Positions 42,944 to 51,089 of a stretch of DNA of 64,000 bases are shown one piece after another (position 1 is the stretch's first letter; every line of letters begins with the position of its first letter). Position numbers and translations under genes: made by a program. The notes beneath the pieces are model-generated. The model ran no database searches. It saw only the letters and a program-made list of their open reading frames with translations, and had not been told where the DNA came from. The stretch comes from Lachnospiraceae bacterium C1.1 (lineage in GTDB: Bacteria; Bacillota; Clostridia; Lachnospirales; Lachnospiraceae), in NCBI GenBank assembly GCA_030434875.1, contig JAUISW010000001.1, positions 3,486,001 through 3,550,000 of the forward strand. The letters run 5' to 3'.

Positions 42944-43162
42944 ATGAATCTTGATGATTTTTATGAAAAAATAGCAGAGTTCTATCCTAAAAGCCGATCC
43001 TTGGTGGATGAACATATTTTGGAGTATGAGGAAAGACTCGATACAGTGATATTCGAGGATATATTATTCCTATTTATTCAGGATACTTTATCGGGAGAGT
43101 CATTAAAGAATGATCCTTATATTGAACTTCACGATGTGGTAGCTGATTTTATAAGAGAATGA
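42944..43162 (+). CDS. Hypothetical protein, 72 aa
   Basis: All-helical, acidic protein: MNLDDFYEKIAEFYPKSRSL, VDEHILEYEERLDTVIFEDI, LFLFIQDTLSGESLKNDPYI. The pattern recalls small immunity proteins of polymorphic-toxin loci, but no toxin gene is adjacent. It starts 73 nt after the 111-aa gene with a weak SD. Confidence 0.55.
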   Translation: MNLDDFYEKIAEFYPKSRSLVDEHILEYEERLDTVIFEDILFLFIQDTLSGESLKNDPYIELHDVVADFIRE

Positions 43163-43252
43163 TAATTGAGCGTATATTATACTCAGTATCAGGAGATAAT
43201 GGAGATTTACCAATACAGTTTATTATGATTAAGATAGATTGGAGAGAGGAAA

Positions 43253-44338
43253 ATGAGCAAGCTGATCAAGGTTGATAAAGATTATAAAGAATGGATTGTT
43301 GAAATATCAAATAAATTTAGGCAAAATCAGCTAAAAGCCGCATTTAAGGCTAACGATTTAATGTTGAGGTTTTACTGGTCAGTTGGCAGGGATATTTCAG
43401 CAATGAGTGAAAAAAATGGATATGGATCGGGATTTTACAAAACTATAAGTGCTGATCTGAAGGATATTTTTCCTGAAGTAAAATCGTTTTCACCCACTAA
43501 TCTTAAATATATGCGTTATTTTTTTGAAATGTATCCGACAGTACAGAATCGTCAACAGTCTGTTGACGATTTGGGAAAGTTAGAGAATCATCAACAAGTT
43601 GTTGACGATTCGGATATGGATGTGATCTTTCATATCCCATGGGGACATCATGTACAGATACTTGGAAAATGTAAGAATAATCCGGATAAGGCATTGTTCT
43701 ATGTGAAAAAGACACTTGAAAACTGCTGGTCAAGAGCGGTGCTTCTCAATTTTTTAGATACGGATTTATATGAGCGTGAGGACAAGGCAGTAACAAATTT
43801 TGCATTGACACTTCCGCCGGTGCAAAGTGATTTGGCTCAAGCTATGACTAAAGATCCATATAATTTTGATTTTTTGACCTTACGTGAGAATTATGATGAA
43901 ACAGAGCTGAAAGATGCGCTTATAGACAAAGTTGGTAAATTTTTGATAGAACTTGGAACAGGTTTTGCATATATGGGTAGAGAAGTCAGGATTGAAGTCG
44001 GCGAAACCGAGAAGTTTATCGATATGCTTTTCTACAATACCAAAAGGCATTGTTATGTAGTTCTCGAAGTTAAAACGGGGAAATTTGACTCTTCATATGC
44101 CGGTCAGCTCGGAACTTATGTTGTCGCGGTAAACCATCAGATTAAGACAGAAGAAGATAATCCAACAATTGGCTTGCTTGTCTGCAAGGATATGGATAAG
44201 ATTGAGGCACAGTATGCACTAGAATCAAGCAGTCAGCCATTAGGAGTATCAAGCTATGAGCTTTCAAAACTTATTCCGGAAGAATTTAAGGGTAGCATGC
44301 CTACAATAGAGGAGATAGAGGCTGAACTTGGGGAATGA
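43253..44338 (+). CDS. DUF1016 PD-(D/E)xK nuclease (YhcG family)
   Basis: 361 aa. N-terminal helical domain (QNQLKAAFKANDLMLRFYWS, VGRDISAMSEKNGYGSGFYK) with winged-helix character, then the IPWGHHVQILGKCKN and ENCWSRAVLLNFLD blocks typical of the family. The C-terminal nuclease has FIDMLFYNTKRHCYVVLEVK, giving D and ExK ligands. Such proteins accompany restriction systems and other mobile genes. Between the two domains the gene carries two 15-19 bp palindromes translated as NRQQSVDDLG and NHQQVVDDSD. SD GGAGAGAGG is good. Confidence 0.88.
   Translation: MSKLIKVDKDYKEWIVEISNKFRQNQLKAAFKANDLMLRFYWSVGRDISAMSEKNGYGSGFYKTISADLKDIFPEVKSFSPTNLKYMRYFFEMYPTVQNRQQSVDDLGKLENHQQVVDDSDMDVIFHIPWGHHVQILGKCKNNPDKALFYVKKTLENCWSRAVLLNFLDTDLYEREDKAVTNFALTLPPVQSDLAQAMTKDPYNFDFLTLRENYDETELKDALIDKVGKFLIELGTGFAYMGREVRIEVGETEKFIDMLFYNTKRHCYVVLEVKTGKFDSSYAGQLGTYVVAVNHQIKTEEDNPTIGLLVCKDMDKIEAQYALESSSQPLGVSSYELSKLIPEEFKGSMPTIEEIEAELGE
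43550..43605. repeat. Two palindromes inside the DUF1016 gene
   Basis: CGTCAACAG-T-CTGTTGACG (43550-43568, perfect) and TCAACAA-G-TTGTTGA (43591-43605, one mismatch if extended to 19 bp), about 40 bp apart. Their unit encodes (Q)NxQQxVDD twice. Confidence 0.85.
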
Positions 44339-44348
44339 AATATAGAAT

Positions 44349-44367
44349 CGTCAACAACTTGTTGACG
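44349..44367. repeat. Third copy of the 19-bp palindrome, upstream of the macro-domain gene
   Basis: CGTCAACAA-C-TTGTTGACG, perfect 9-bp arms, 33 bp before the macro-domain start codon. The position would suit an operator for its C-terminal HTH domain. Confidence 0.85.
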
Positions 44368-44399
44368 GATTTGCATATGCAGATGTGAGGGTGAGTGCT

Positions 44400-45437
44400 A
44401 TGCCATTTCAGATAATAAGGAACGATATTACTAAAGTAAAAGCAGATGCCATCGTGAATACTGCAAATCCGAATGTTGCAATTGGCGGTGGTGTTGATTC
44501 TGCCATATATAAGGCTGCCGGAGCAGACAGACTTCTTCAGGAACGCCAGAAAATCGGCAGATTGGAACCGGGAGAAGTTGCGATCACTCCGGCATTTGAT
44601 CTGGATGTGAATTATATTATACATGCGAGTGGTCCATGGTGGCGGGGCGGTGATCATGGCGAGGCAGAAATACTAAGGCAGTGCTATGATAAGTCGCTGC
44701 AACTTGCTGCTGATAATGACTGTAAATCGATTGCGTTTCCGCTTCTTGCTACAGGAACCTATGGTTTTCCTCAAAAGCTTGGAATTGAGATTGCCGTAGA
44801 TGCGTTTACAGGATTTCTTCAGGAATATGATATGGAGATTTATCTTGTTGTATTCGGTAAGAAGTCGGTAAAAATATCAGGTGAGCTTGTAGAAGAGGTT
44901 CACAGCTACATAGATGATGAATATGTTACCGATGCGCTTGCAGAGGAATATCAGAGTAAAAGTCCTACTAAGGACAGCGAGAATCTTGAAGACTTCGTGG
45001 ACAGTGTTTCATATGTCGGAAGTGCAGCTCCTACAGCTGGTAGAGCTTTATTAAAGGCAACAACAGCTTCTTTGGACGATGCGATAAAGGGAATTTATAA
45101 GGATTCATTTGAAAAGCATCTCCAAATGCTGATAAATAAAAAGGGGTTAAAGAATTCGGAAGTTTATGCATCAGCAAATATTTCAAAGCAGTATTTTTCG
45201 AAGCTTTTGAAGGGGCAGGTTAAACCATCAAAGGGAAAGGTTCTGGCTCTTGCAGTTGGATTACGGCTCAATATGGATGAAACTGTGGATTTCCTAAGAC
45301 TCGCCGGTTACGCTCTGTCACCTATTTCACAGACGGATGTTGTTGTAGAGTATTTTATAGAGCATGAGAATTACAGCGTTATAAAAATAGATATGGTGTT
45401 GTTTGATTACGGATTGGATCCGCTTTCAAATACTTAA
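44400..45437 (+). CDS. Macro domain protein with C-terminal HTH
   Basis: 345 aa. The N-terminal macro domain (about 1-165) has ADAIVNTANPNVAIGGGVD, then IYKAAG, AITPAFDLDVNYIIHASGPW and FPLLATGTYGFP, all ADP-ribose contact segments of the OAADPr deacetylase class. The C-terminal 110 residues carry a Cro/C1-like HTH (KGLKNSEVYASANISKQYFS, KLLKGQVKPSKGKVLALAVG). Binding ADP-ribose and DNA in one chain suggests an ADP-ribose-responsive regulator or a targeted hydrolase. ATG 44400 has GAGGGTG upstream. It is followed by a terminator, then three genes with related themes. Confidence 0.88.
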   Translation: MPFQIIRNDITKVKADAIVNTANPNVAIGGGVDSAIYKAAGADRLLQERQKIGRLEPGEVAITPAFDLDVNYIIHASGPWWRGGDHGEAEILRQCYDKSLQLAADNDCKSIAFPLLATGTYGFPQKLGIEIAVDAFTGFLQEYDMEIYLVVFGKKSVKISGELVEEVHSYIDDEYVTDALAEEYQSKSPTKDSENLEDFVDSVSYVGSAAPTAGRALLKATTASLDDAIKGIYKDSFEKHLQMLINKKGLKNSEVYASANISKQYFSKLLKGQVKPSKGKVLALAVGLRLNMDETVDFLRLAGYALSPISQTDVVVEYFIEHENYSVIKIDMVLFDYGLDPLSNT

Positions 45438-45442
45438 TTACT

Positions 45443-45469
45443 AAGGTCGCCTTCGGGTTGACCTTTTTT
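45443..45469 (+). terminator. Rho-independent terminator
   Basis: AAGGTC..CC-TTCG-GG..GACCTT followed by TTTTTT, 5 nt after the macro-domain stop. Confidence 0.82.
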
Positions 45470-45560
45470 CTTTGCCCAATTGTTATCATTGGATCATCAA
45501 AACAAGTAACTCCTTAAGAAAAAGGATTTGGATGATTTCTATGAAGTTGGAGGTGCGACC

Positions 45561-46244
45561 ATGGGTAAAGGTTTAACAGAGATTATTTATATTTTGGACA
45601 GAAGCGGTTCAATGAGTGGGCTCGAGTTAGATACGATTGGAGGCTTTAACTCTATGATGGAGAAGCAGAAGAAAACCGGAGAAAAAGCAATCGTATCCAC
45701 CGTTCTTTTTGATGATGTGAGTGAAGTTATTCATGACAGAGTGCCGATTGAAAATATCGGAAAGATGACGGATGAACAGTATTTTGTGAGAGGATGCACA
45801 GCTCTTCTTGATGCTGTTGGAGGAGCAATCCATCATATCGGGAATGTTCACAAGTACGCCAGGGAAGAAGACAGACCGGAAAAGACTATTGTTGTGATTA
45901 CTACTGACGGAATGGAAAATGCCAGCAGAAAGTATTCTCGTGAAAAGATTGAAAAGATGGTCAAGAAGCAGCAGAAGAAATACGGTTGGGAGTTCATTTT
46001 CATCGGGGCAAATATAGATGCTTATTCGGAAGCTCAGAAATATGGTATTCGCAAGGACAGGGCTGTTAATTATGTTTGTGATGAGATGGGTACTGCCGGC
46101 GTATTTGCAGGTGTGACACGGGCTGTTTGCTCGGTGATGAAATCAGAAAGCGCGAAGACTGTTGCAAGAGACCTTGATGACAGTGACTGGTGTGGTGAAA
46201 TTTACGAAGATTACCGTAGACGTGGAAACAGGGGAAGGAGATAA
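45561..46244 (+). CDS. von Willebrand factor A domain protein
   Basis: 227-aa cytosolic vWA domain. The metal site (MIDAS) is DRSGSMSG (DxSxS) at the start, with the later Thr in RGCTALLDAVGGAI and the Asp in VVITTDGMENAS. The fold is typical of bacterial stand-alone vWA proteins that assemble partner proteins. No signal peptide. ATG 45561 has GGAGGTG 6 nt upstream. It lies between the macro-domain gene and an ADP-ribosylglycohydrolase gene, and the next gene starts 5 nt later. Confidence 0.9.
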   Translation: MGKGLTEIIYILDRSGSMSGLELDTIGGFNSMMEKQKKTGEKAIVSTVLFDDVSEVIHDRVPIENIGKMTDEQYFVRGCTALLDAVGGAIHHIGNVHKYAREEDRPEKTIVVITTDGMENASRKYSREKIEKMVKKQQKKYGWEFIFIGANIDAYSEAQKYGIRKDRAVNYVCDEMGTAGVFAGVTRAVCSVMKSESAKTVARDLDDSDWCGEIYEDYRRRGNRGRR

Positions 46245-46249
46245 TTGAT

Positions 46250-46678
46250 ATGGATGAAAGAAAGAGTTCGAAATGTGATCATATGAAAAGGGAATGGTCT
46301 AAAGGTGTTGCTGCTTCCGCAATGGAAAAGGCTAATGAATTTGATTCGGATGTCATTAAAGAAAATTCTGAGTATATAAAGAAACTTAGTGAAGCTGATG
46401 CGGCAGAATACTTTATTCTTTTGGAAAATCTTAGGATGGCTGGAGGTGAGGAGGAACGGGCTGATATTCGTGACAGAATGCGTGAAATGAGAAAAGACAG
46501 ATATGAAAAAGATACAGAAAACAAAGGTTACAGCGACAGACAGCAGGAGGCAAATAGAGAACATAGAGTAAAAATAATGGCTATAGCTACGGTAACAATT
46601 AGTGCAACTGGAGGATTTATATATAAATATAGAAAACCAATTGTTAAGGCAATTGAGAAAATAGCAATAAGATCATAA
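46250..46678 (+). CDS. Small membrane-anchored helical protein
   Basis: 142 aa: a charged helical N-terminal region (about 1-100, including EYIKKLSEADAAEYFILLEN and ADIRDRMREMRKDRY), then a single hydrophobic segment (IMAIATVTISATGGFIY, about 108-125) and a basic tail. No signal peptide, so probably a tail-anchored membrane protein with its N-terminus in the cytosol. SD AAGGAGA. It sits between the vWA and ADP-ribosylglycohydrolase genes and may recruit one of them to the membrane. Confidence 0.7.
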   Translation: MDERKSSKCDHMKREWSKGVAASAMEKANEFDSDVIKENSEYIKKLSEADAAEYFILLENLRMAGGEEERADIRDRMREMRKDRYEKDTENKGYSDRQQEANREHRVKIMAIATVTISATGGFIYKYRKPIVKAIEKIAIRS

Positions 46679-46689
46679 GGAGTAAGAAT

Positions 46690-47475
46690 ATGGCAGTTAA
46701 AGGAGCAATTTTAGGAGATATTTTAGGTTCGCAGTATGAGTTTACCAGACCGCAGAATCTGGATTGGAAGAATGTGGTGCTGATCAGTGGTCTTCCAATG
46801 GGATTTACGGATGATACGGTAATGACATTGGCAGTTAAGAAAGCGATTGTTGAAAACAGAAACCTTGTTGAAACTATGGTTGAAGTGGGTAGGAAATATC
46901 CTAACTGTGGTTATGGTGGGACTTTTTTCAGATGGATAATAGGACCGGTACATGAACCCTATAATAGCTGTGGAAATGGTAGTGCAATGAGAACAGCATA
47001 TATCGGAGAAGCATTTGAAGATTATGAGATTATGCAGAAAGTAGCTGCTGACGTTGCCTCAGTTTCTCATAACCATCCTGAAGGAATTAAAGGGGCTGTA
47101 GTTACGTCTACCTGCATTTGGATGGCTAAGCACGGAAGAAGTAAGGAAGAGATTTTTGATTATGTATTGAAAGAATATCCGGTAAGTGATTATGAGTACA
47201 GTATAGGATACTTGCTTGATGAAATGCGTCCGAGATATGAATGGGATGTAAGTTGCCAGGGCTCAGTTCCGGCTGCTATGAGATGCTTCTATGAAAGTAC
47301 TGATTACGAGTCCTTTATCAGAAAAATTTTCAGTCTTCCATGTGACAGTGATACTTTCGGAGCAATCGCCGGAGGAGTGGCAGAAGAATTTTATCATGGA
47401 TTTGGGAATATAGAAGTCGATAGGATTCTGGAGGAGTATTTGGATGAGGAATTGATGGCGATATTAAATATTTGA
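46690..47475 (+). CDS. ADP-ribosylglycohydrolase
   Basis: 261-aa hydrolase of the DraG/ARH fold. The dinuclear metal site is suggested by GFTDDTVMTLAV (conserved TDDT), GAILGDILGSQYEF at the start, NSCGNGSAMRTAYIG, VSHNHPEGIKGAVV and SDTFGAIAGGVAEEFYHG with the C-terminal acidic pair replaced by Ser-Asp-Thr. It removes ADP-ribose from proteins, nucleic acids or small molecules. Together with the macro-domain protein it makes an ADP-ribose processing pair. SD AAGGAG. No ADP-ribosyltransferase gene is visible nearby. Confidence 0.9.
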   Translation: MAVKGAILGDILGSQYEFTRPQNLDWKNVVLISGLPMGFTDDTVMTLAVKKAIVENRNLVETMVEVGRKYPNCGYGGTFFRWIIGPVHEPYNSCGNGSAMRTAYIGEAFEDYEIMQKVAADVASVSHNHPEGIKGAVVTSTCIWMAKHGRSKEEIFDYVLKEYPVSDYEYSIGYLLDEMRPRYEWDVSCQGSVPAAMRCFYESTDYESFIRKIFSLPCDSDTFGAIAGGVAEEFYHGFGNIEVDRILEEYLDEELMAILNI

Positions 47476-47603
47476 TGGTTGATTATATTGGAGTTGGACA
47501 TAAAAAGGCACGGAACATTTGCAAGAATTATGATTCTTTTGTATGATGTGTGGATTGGTGTTGGAGTGTTTGGTTAAAAAACCGTGCATTACTACAATGA
47601 TTC

Positions 47604-47632
47604 TTGGTTTTATTGCTATTATTTTGTATAAT
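47604..47632 (+). promoter_or_regulatory. Promoter of the RiPP cluster
   Basis: TTGGTT, a 17-nt spacer and TATAAT, about 45 nt upstream of the precursor start codon. Confidence 0.6.
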
Positions 47633-47677
47633 ATTGTTAATTGAACTTGAAAAAACAAACATAAGGAGGATGTCCTA

Positions 47678-47776
47678 ATGGAGTATACTAAACCTAAAGT
47701 AATTAATGTTGAGAAGGTTGATGCGGCAAAGTGTGGCGACGGACCTTGTGGAAGACCTTGCGGTCAGAGAGCATGA
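47678..47776 (+). CDS. Cys-rich RiPP precursor peptide, 32 aa
   Basis: Very short gene with a perfect SD (AAGGAGG) and an ATG at 8 nt. The product begins MEYTKPKVINVEKVDAAK, a leader-like charged segment, and ends CGDGPCGRPCGQRA. Cys19, Cys24 and Cys28 lie in a Gly and Pro rich core with the repeated PCG motif. It precedes a radical SAM/SPASM enzyme with an N-terminal PqqD-like recognition domain, the usual layout for thioether or cyclophane forming RiPPs. The modification type cannot be read from sequence. A hairpin follows, which would favour precursor over enzyme synthesis. Confidence 0.85.
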   Translation: MEYTKPKVINVEKVDAAKCGDGPCGRPCGQRA

Positions 47777-47799
47777 TATTTCAATGAAATGAAATTTGA

Positions 47800-47828
47800 G
47801 GACGCAGATTTTTCTGCGTCCTTTATTA
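47800..47828 (+). terminator. Hairpin after the RiPP precursor, possible attenuator
   Basis: GGACGCAG-ATTTTT-CTGCGTCC (8-bp perfect stem) followed by TTTATTAGTTT, 24 nt after the precursor stop and 34 nt before the maturase start. Confidence 0.72.
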
Positions 47829-47862
47829 GTTTATATATCATTAGTGAAAGCCAGGTATACAG

Positions 47863-49203
47863 ATGTATTACAAAATTCGAGAAGATATTTTATATAGAAA
47901 ATATGATGAGTATGGGTTAATAACAGATAATTCAGAATACGGGTACAGGATGCTTAACGACTTAAGACGTAAGCGTCCTGAAAAATATGTTTCTAAAAGC
48001 GGAGCTGTGATGTTGTCTATGTTGGATAGAAATTCTAAGAATATAGATGATATTGTTGAAGAACTCTCAGGGATTTTTGTTGGAGTAGATAAGGAAACCT
48101 TAAAGTGTGATACCATGGAGTTTTTTCAATACTTTGTTGATGAAGGATATTTGAGTTCCGGCAAAAGCATAGATAGTATTAATGAAAGTGATGACAATTT
48201 GCTTGTAGATAAAGAAACAATCAATAGACAAATAGTAATGGAGACTGATGATTGCGATAAAAGTACCTTTAAATCAAGTGAATTTCTTAGGAGTATACAT
48301 ATTGAGGTTGCAAATGAATGCAATGAACGTTGCGTTCATTGCTATATACCTCATAAGTATAAAACGAGTAGCATAGATCCATCGCTTTTTTATAGAGTAA
48401 TTGAAGAAGGGCGGGATATGAATATTATTCATGTCACATTATCTGGTGGTGAACCGTTACTTCATAAAGATATTATCGGATTTTTAAGAAAATGTAGAGA
48501 AATGGATTTGTCGGTTAATGTGTTGTCTAACTTAACGATGTTGTCTGATGAAATCGTTAGTGAGATGAAGAATAATCCTTTGTTGTCGGTTCAAACTTCA
48601 ATTTATGCAATGAATCCTATTATTCATGATGGGATTACAAAACTTGAGGGAAGTTTAGAAAAAACCATACGTGGTGTATATAAGCTTTTAGAAGTAGGTA
48701 TTCCAGTTCAGATATCTTTACCAATAATGAAACAAAACAAAGATAATTTCGTAAGTGTTATTAAATGGGGATATGAAAATAATATTTCTGTAGCGGTAGA
48801 ACCGGTTATTTTTGCATCATATGATCATACGGGAGACAATCTGTGTAATAGGTTGTCATTAGAAGAAGTAGGTAATTCAATAGACTTCGAATTATCGGAA
48901 GGCTATGCTGATATAATCAGTGATTTGGCAAGAGAAAAAGAGGCTCTGAAAAGTGATGATCCAATATGCTCTATATGTAGATATAGTTTTTGTGTTTCGG
49001 CTACAGGTGAAGTTTATCCTTGCGTTGGATGGCAGACAAATGTGATAGGAACCCTTGAAAACCAATCTTTAAGAGATATATGGGAAAATTCTTATAAAAT
49101 AGCGCAATTGAGGAAGATAAAAAGGAAAGATTTTATTGAATGTGTTGATTGTAAGGATAGGGGTTATTGTACAGTGTGCATGATGAGTAATCAATGTCAG
49201 TAA
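47863..49203 (+). CDS. Radical SAM/SPASM peptide maturase, C-terminus replaced by IS insertion
   Basis: 446 aa. Residues 1-100 form a PqqD-like leader-peptide recognition domain (YYKIREDILYRKYDEYGLI, AVMLSMLDRNSKNIDDIVEE). The radical SAM CxxxCxxC is Cys153, Cys157, Cys160, and TLSGGEPLLH follows. The SPASM domain has CSICRYSFCVSATGEVYPC, then ECVDCKDRGYCTVCMMSN. The natural end is cut at codon 443 by an IS4-type element; the last three residues (QCQ) and stop come from the IS end. The native tail survives at 50936-51052 and contains FHC, the expected final SPASM Cys. Activity may be reduced or partly rescued by the Cys from the IS. Confidence 0.9.
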   Translation: MYYKIREDILYRKYDEYGLITDNSEYGYRMLNDLRRKRPEKYVSKSGAVMLSMLDRNSKNIDDIVEELSGIFVGVDKETLKCDTMEFFQYFVDEGYLSSGKSIDSINESDDNLLVDKETINRQIVMETDDCDKSTFKSSEFLRSIHIEVANECNERCVHCYIPHKYKTSSIDPSLFYRVIEEGRDMNIIHVTLSGGEPLLHKDIIGFLRKCREMDLSVNVLSNLTMLSDEIVSEMKNNPLLSVQTSIYAMNPIIHDGITKLEGSLEKTIRGVYKLLEVGIPVQISLPIMKQNKDNFVSVIKWGYENNISVAVEPVIFASYDHTGDNLCNRLSLEEVGNSIDFELSEGYADIISDLAREKEALKSDDPICSICRYSFCVSATGEVYPCVGWQTNVIGTLENQSLRDIWENSYKIAQLRKIKRKDFIECVDCKDRGYCTVCMMSNQCQ

Positions 49204-49394
49204 GTTAAGAGATATGGATTTAATGAAATAACTACAGCCAGCATCATATGCTCGCTACAATAAGACAGAAATACTGCTCTCAGCAAAAGAAGCAGGAGCA
49301 GTGGTCAAGAAATAGGAATTCAGAGCATGACAAACAGACAGATTTATATCTGCCTCAAAGAGATGTATTATATTAGTTGATGGCTAGTCTGTAT

Positions 49395-50726
49395 CTATGC
49401 GGCACGATAAATAAAATATCGCGGTTTTCGGAAATGCGCAGTTTGCAGACGGCTGTATTTCCTGTCCTCCCGTATGGGTATCAGTTCTCTTGCGAGAAGC
49501 GCCATCACATCAATTGGGTTTTCCTCCGCGGAGAGGCGGAGGAAGACCCTGCATATGTGGGCAGCAACGCTGAAATTCACCTTGTAGGAATGTTTCCTCT
49601 TGGCTTTCCTGATGACAGTGCTGTTTATCATCGCCTCAGTCAGGTTATAAGCTATAAGACGGCTCCAGATTTCCTGCATAATAAGTTCTGGTTTGTATGA
49701 ATGGAAATTGCTCAGCCCGATGGTGTATTTCAGCTTCCTGAAGGAGGATTCTATGCCCCATCTGGCATAATAAAGATTTTTTAGACGTTTGGGAGGAAAC
49801 TCATCAGCAGGCAGGTTAGTGACAAGGCATTCATAACTATCATCCGAGAGTTTGATTCTAACCACACGGAATGAGATCGGGTATGTGTCTTTTGAACCAT
49901 ACTCAAGGTAATCAAATGAAGTTGCGGCATCAATGAAGCGTCGATAAGTATCACCGCAGTCGACTTTCGAGGACTGACTCCTCACAAGAGTGACATTTAC
50001 GGTGATATCAAATGTCTCATCATCAGGAAAGTCAAACTTCCCCACGAGGCCTTTTTGGTGGATGTCCTTTGCCCTGAACAGAAAATACTGCTCATTCTGG
50101 ATGACATGGGCCATGTTGTTATAAGAGCAGTAGCCCCTGTCGCCGATATAGATATTTTTAGAGCCGGGTACAACGGGATGACGGTCAACGATGGTGCAGA
50201 AAGCACGGAACTCATCTTTATGGCGGATCGGCTGCAGGAGGGCATCCGTATATAGATTGGAGTCCAGGTCCTGAAAAGCATTGATATGGATGCTGTATGC
50301 TCCCTTGATTGATTTGCCAGGAGAGATGAAATATTCATCCGGAGGAGAATACTTGTCGTGGCTGAAATAAGATGCGGTGGAACCGTCTGCAGCAATAATC
50401 CGGTATCCCGGGTAACTGCCATTGCACGATGGAATTGATCCAGTGAAACTGTCAAATATTTTCTTCATTGCTTCTGGTTTGAGTTTTTCACGTTGCTGGA
50501 AGAACGCGGAAGAAGACGGTGATTGCGTATCCATACCAAAGAAGTCAAGCAGCTCGTTTTTTGTAGCCGAAGAACCTTCGGCAATCAAGAAGCGCATCAG
50601 CTTCCCGGGCGGAAGTTTTCGATCACGTGAAAAATCCTTGGCAGGGTTCTTAGCGTAATCAGAGACAGAAGATGAGACAGAGTCGATTGCAGAATTTAAA
50701 AGATTTTTGATTTTGTCGTGGGTCAT
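49395..50726 (-). CDS. IS4-family transposase
   Basis: 443-aa DDE transposase. The first catalytic Asp lies in YRIIAADGSTASYFS, the second in NIYIGDRGYCSYNN, and the Glu in YYARWGIESSFRKLKYTIGL, the Y-(2)-R-(3)-E-(6)-K signature of the IS4 group. The N-terminal region has SSATKNELLDFFGMD. A strong 15-bp hairpin (50774-50820) and a second inverted repeat lie in its leader and would block read-through transcription from outside. The gene is intact, so the element is probably active or recently active. Confidence 0.93.
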   Translation of the reverse strand: MTHDKIKNLLNSAIDSVSSSVSDYAKNPAKDFSRDRKLPPGKLMRFLIAEGSSATKNELLDFFGMDTQSPSSSAFFQQREKLKPEAMKKIFDSFTGSIPSCNGSYPGYRIIAADGSTASYFSHDKYSPPDEYFISPGKSIKGAYSIHINAFQDLDSNLYTDALLQPIRHKDEFRAFCTIVDRHPVVPGSKNIYIGDRGYCSYNNMAHVIQNEQYFLFRAKDIHQKGLVGKFDFPDDETFDITVNVTLVRSQSSKVDCGDTYRRFIDAATSFDYLEYGSKDTYPISFRVVRIKLSDDSYECLVTNLPADEFPPKRLKNLYYARWGIESSFRKLKYTIGLSNFHSYKPELIMQEIWSRLIAYNLTEAMINSTVIRKAKRKHSYKVNFSVAAHICRVFLRLSAEENPIDVMALLARELIPIREDRKYSRLQTAHFRKPRYFIYRAA

Positions 50727-50773
50727 AAGAACCTCCTTGAAATTGGAACAACGGTTATATTTCCAATTTCAAG

Positions 50774-50820
50774 GGCCGCTCTCGCTACCTCTTATAATTC
50801 AATCAGTAGCGAGAGCGGCC
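50774..50820. terminator. Strong hairpin in the leader of the IS4-type transposase
   Basis: GGCCGCTCTCGCTAC (50774-50788) and its exact complement (50806-50820) around a 17-nt loop. Next to it, TTGAAATTGGAA and TTCCAATTTCAA form a second pair closer to the gene start. Such hairpins protect an IS from impinging transcription. Confidence 0.8.
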
Positions 50821-50935
50821 GCACAATTTCGGTTCTATGTCAACCCCTTTAGGGGAATTTTTTCAAAAAAACTGGGTTAGACCCCCTATGGAATCTAACC
50901 CTTTGAACTTAACTTACTGACATTGGATGAGTAAT

Positions 50936-51052
50936 TCGAACGAAAGTGAGGATGGAGATCCATTTAAGATAAATAAGTTCCATTGTAAAGTGGCTAAATT
51001 AAAACATGAAAAAATTGATTTATACAGACAAAAAATGAAAGGTGAAAATTGA
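50936..51052 (+). pseudogene. Orphaned 3' end of the radical SAM/SPASM gene
   Basis: After removing the IS and one target duplication, AAT (Asn443) joins directly to TCG AAC GAA and the frame continues 38 codons (SNESEDGDPFKINKFHCKVA, then KLKHEKIDLYRQKMKGEN) to TGA 51050-51052. The frame is exact, so the insertion split a working gene. FHC carries the missing SPASM cysteine. Confidence 0.92.
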
Positions 51053-51089
51053 GAAACATTGTAATAATAGATTTAAGGAGATAAATAGT

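Larger units (their letters stand above)
49192..50925 (-). mobile_element. IS4-family insertion sequence, 1734 bp
   Basis: Perfect 18-bp terminal inverted repeats CAATGTCAGTAAGTTAAG (49192-49209) and its complement (50908-50925), flanked by a 10-bp target duplication GATGAGTAAT (49182-49191 and 50926-50935). One transposase gene runs on the minus strand. It is inserted in the last part of the radical SAM gene. Confidence 0.95.

Noticed and set aside
45561..46244. Tellurium-resistance type vWA operon
   Set aside because: No TerD-like proteins or other ter genes are present nearby.
47678..47776. Precursor as a SCIFF-type peptide (six Cys in about 45 residues)
   Set aside because: It has only three Cys and a different leader, and the cluster has a UvrA-like gene not typical for that class.
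49377..49700. 107-codon plus-strand frame inside the IS4-type element
   Set aside because: Shadow of the transposase gene on the other strand.
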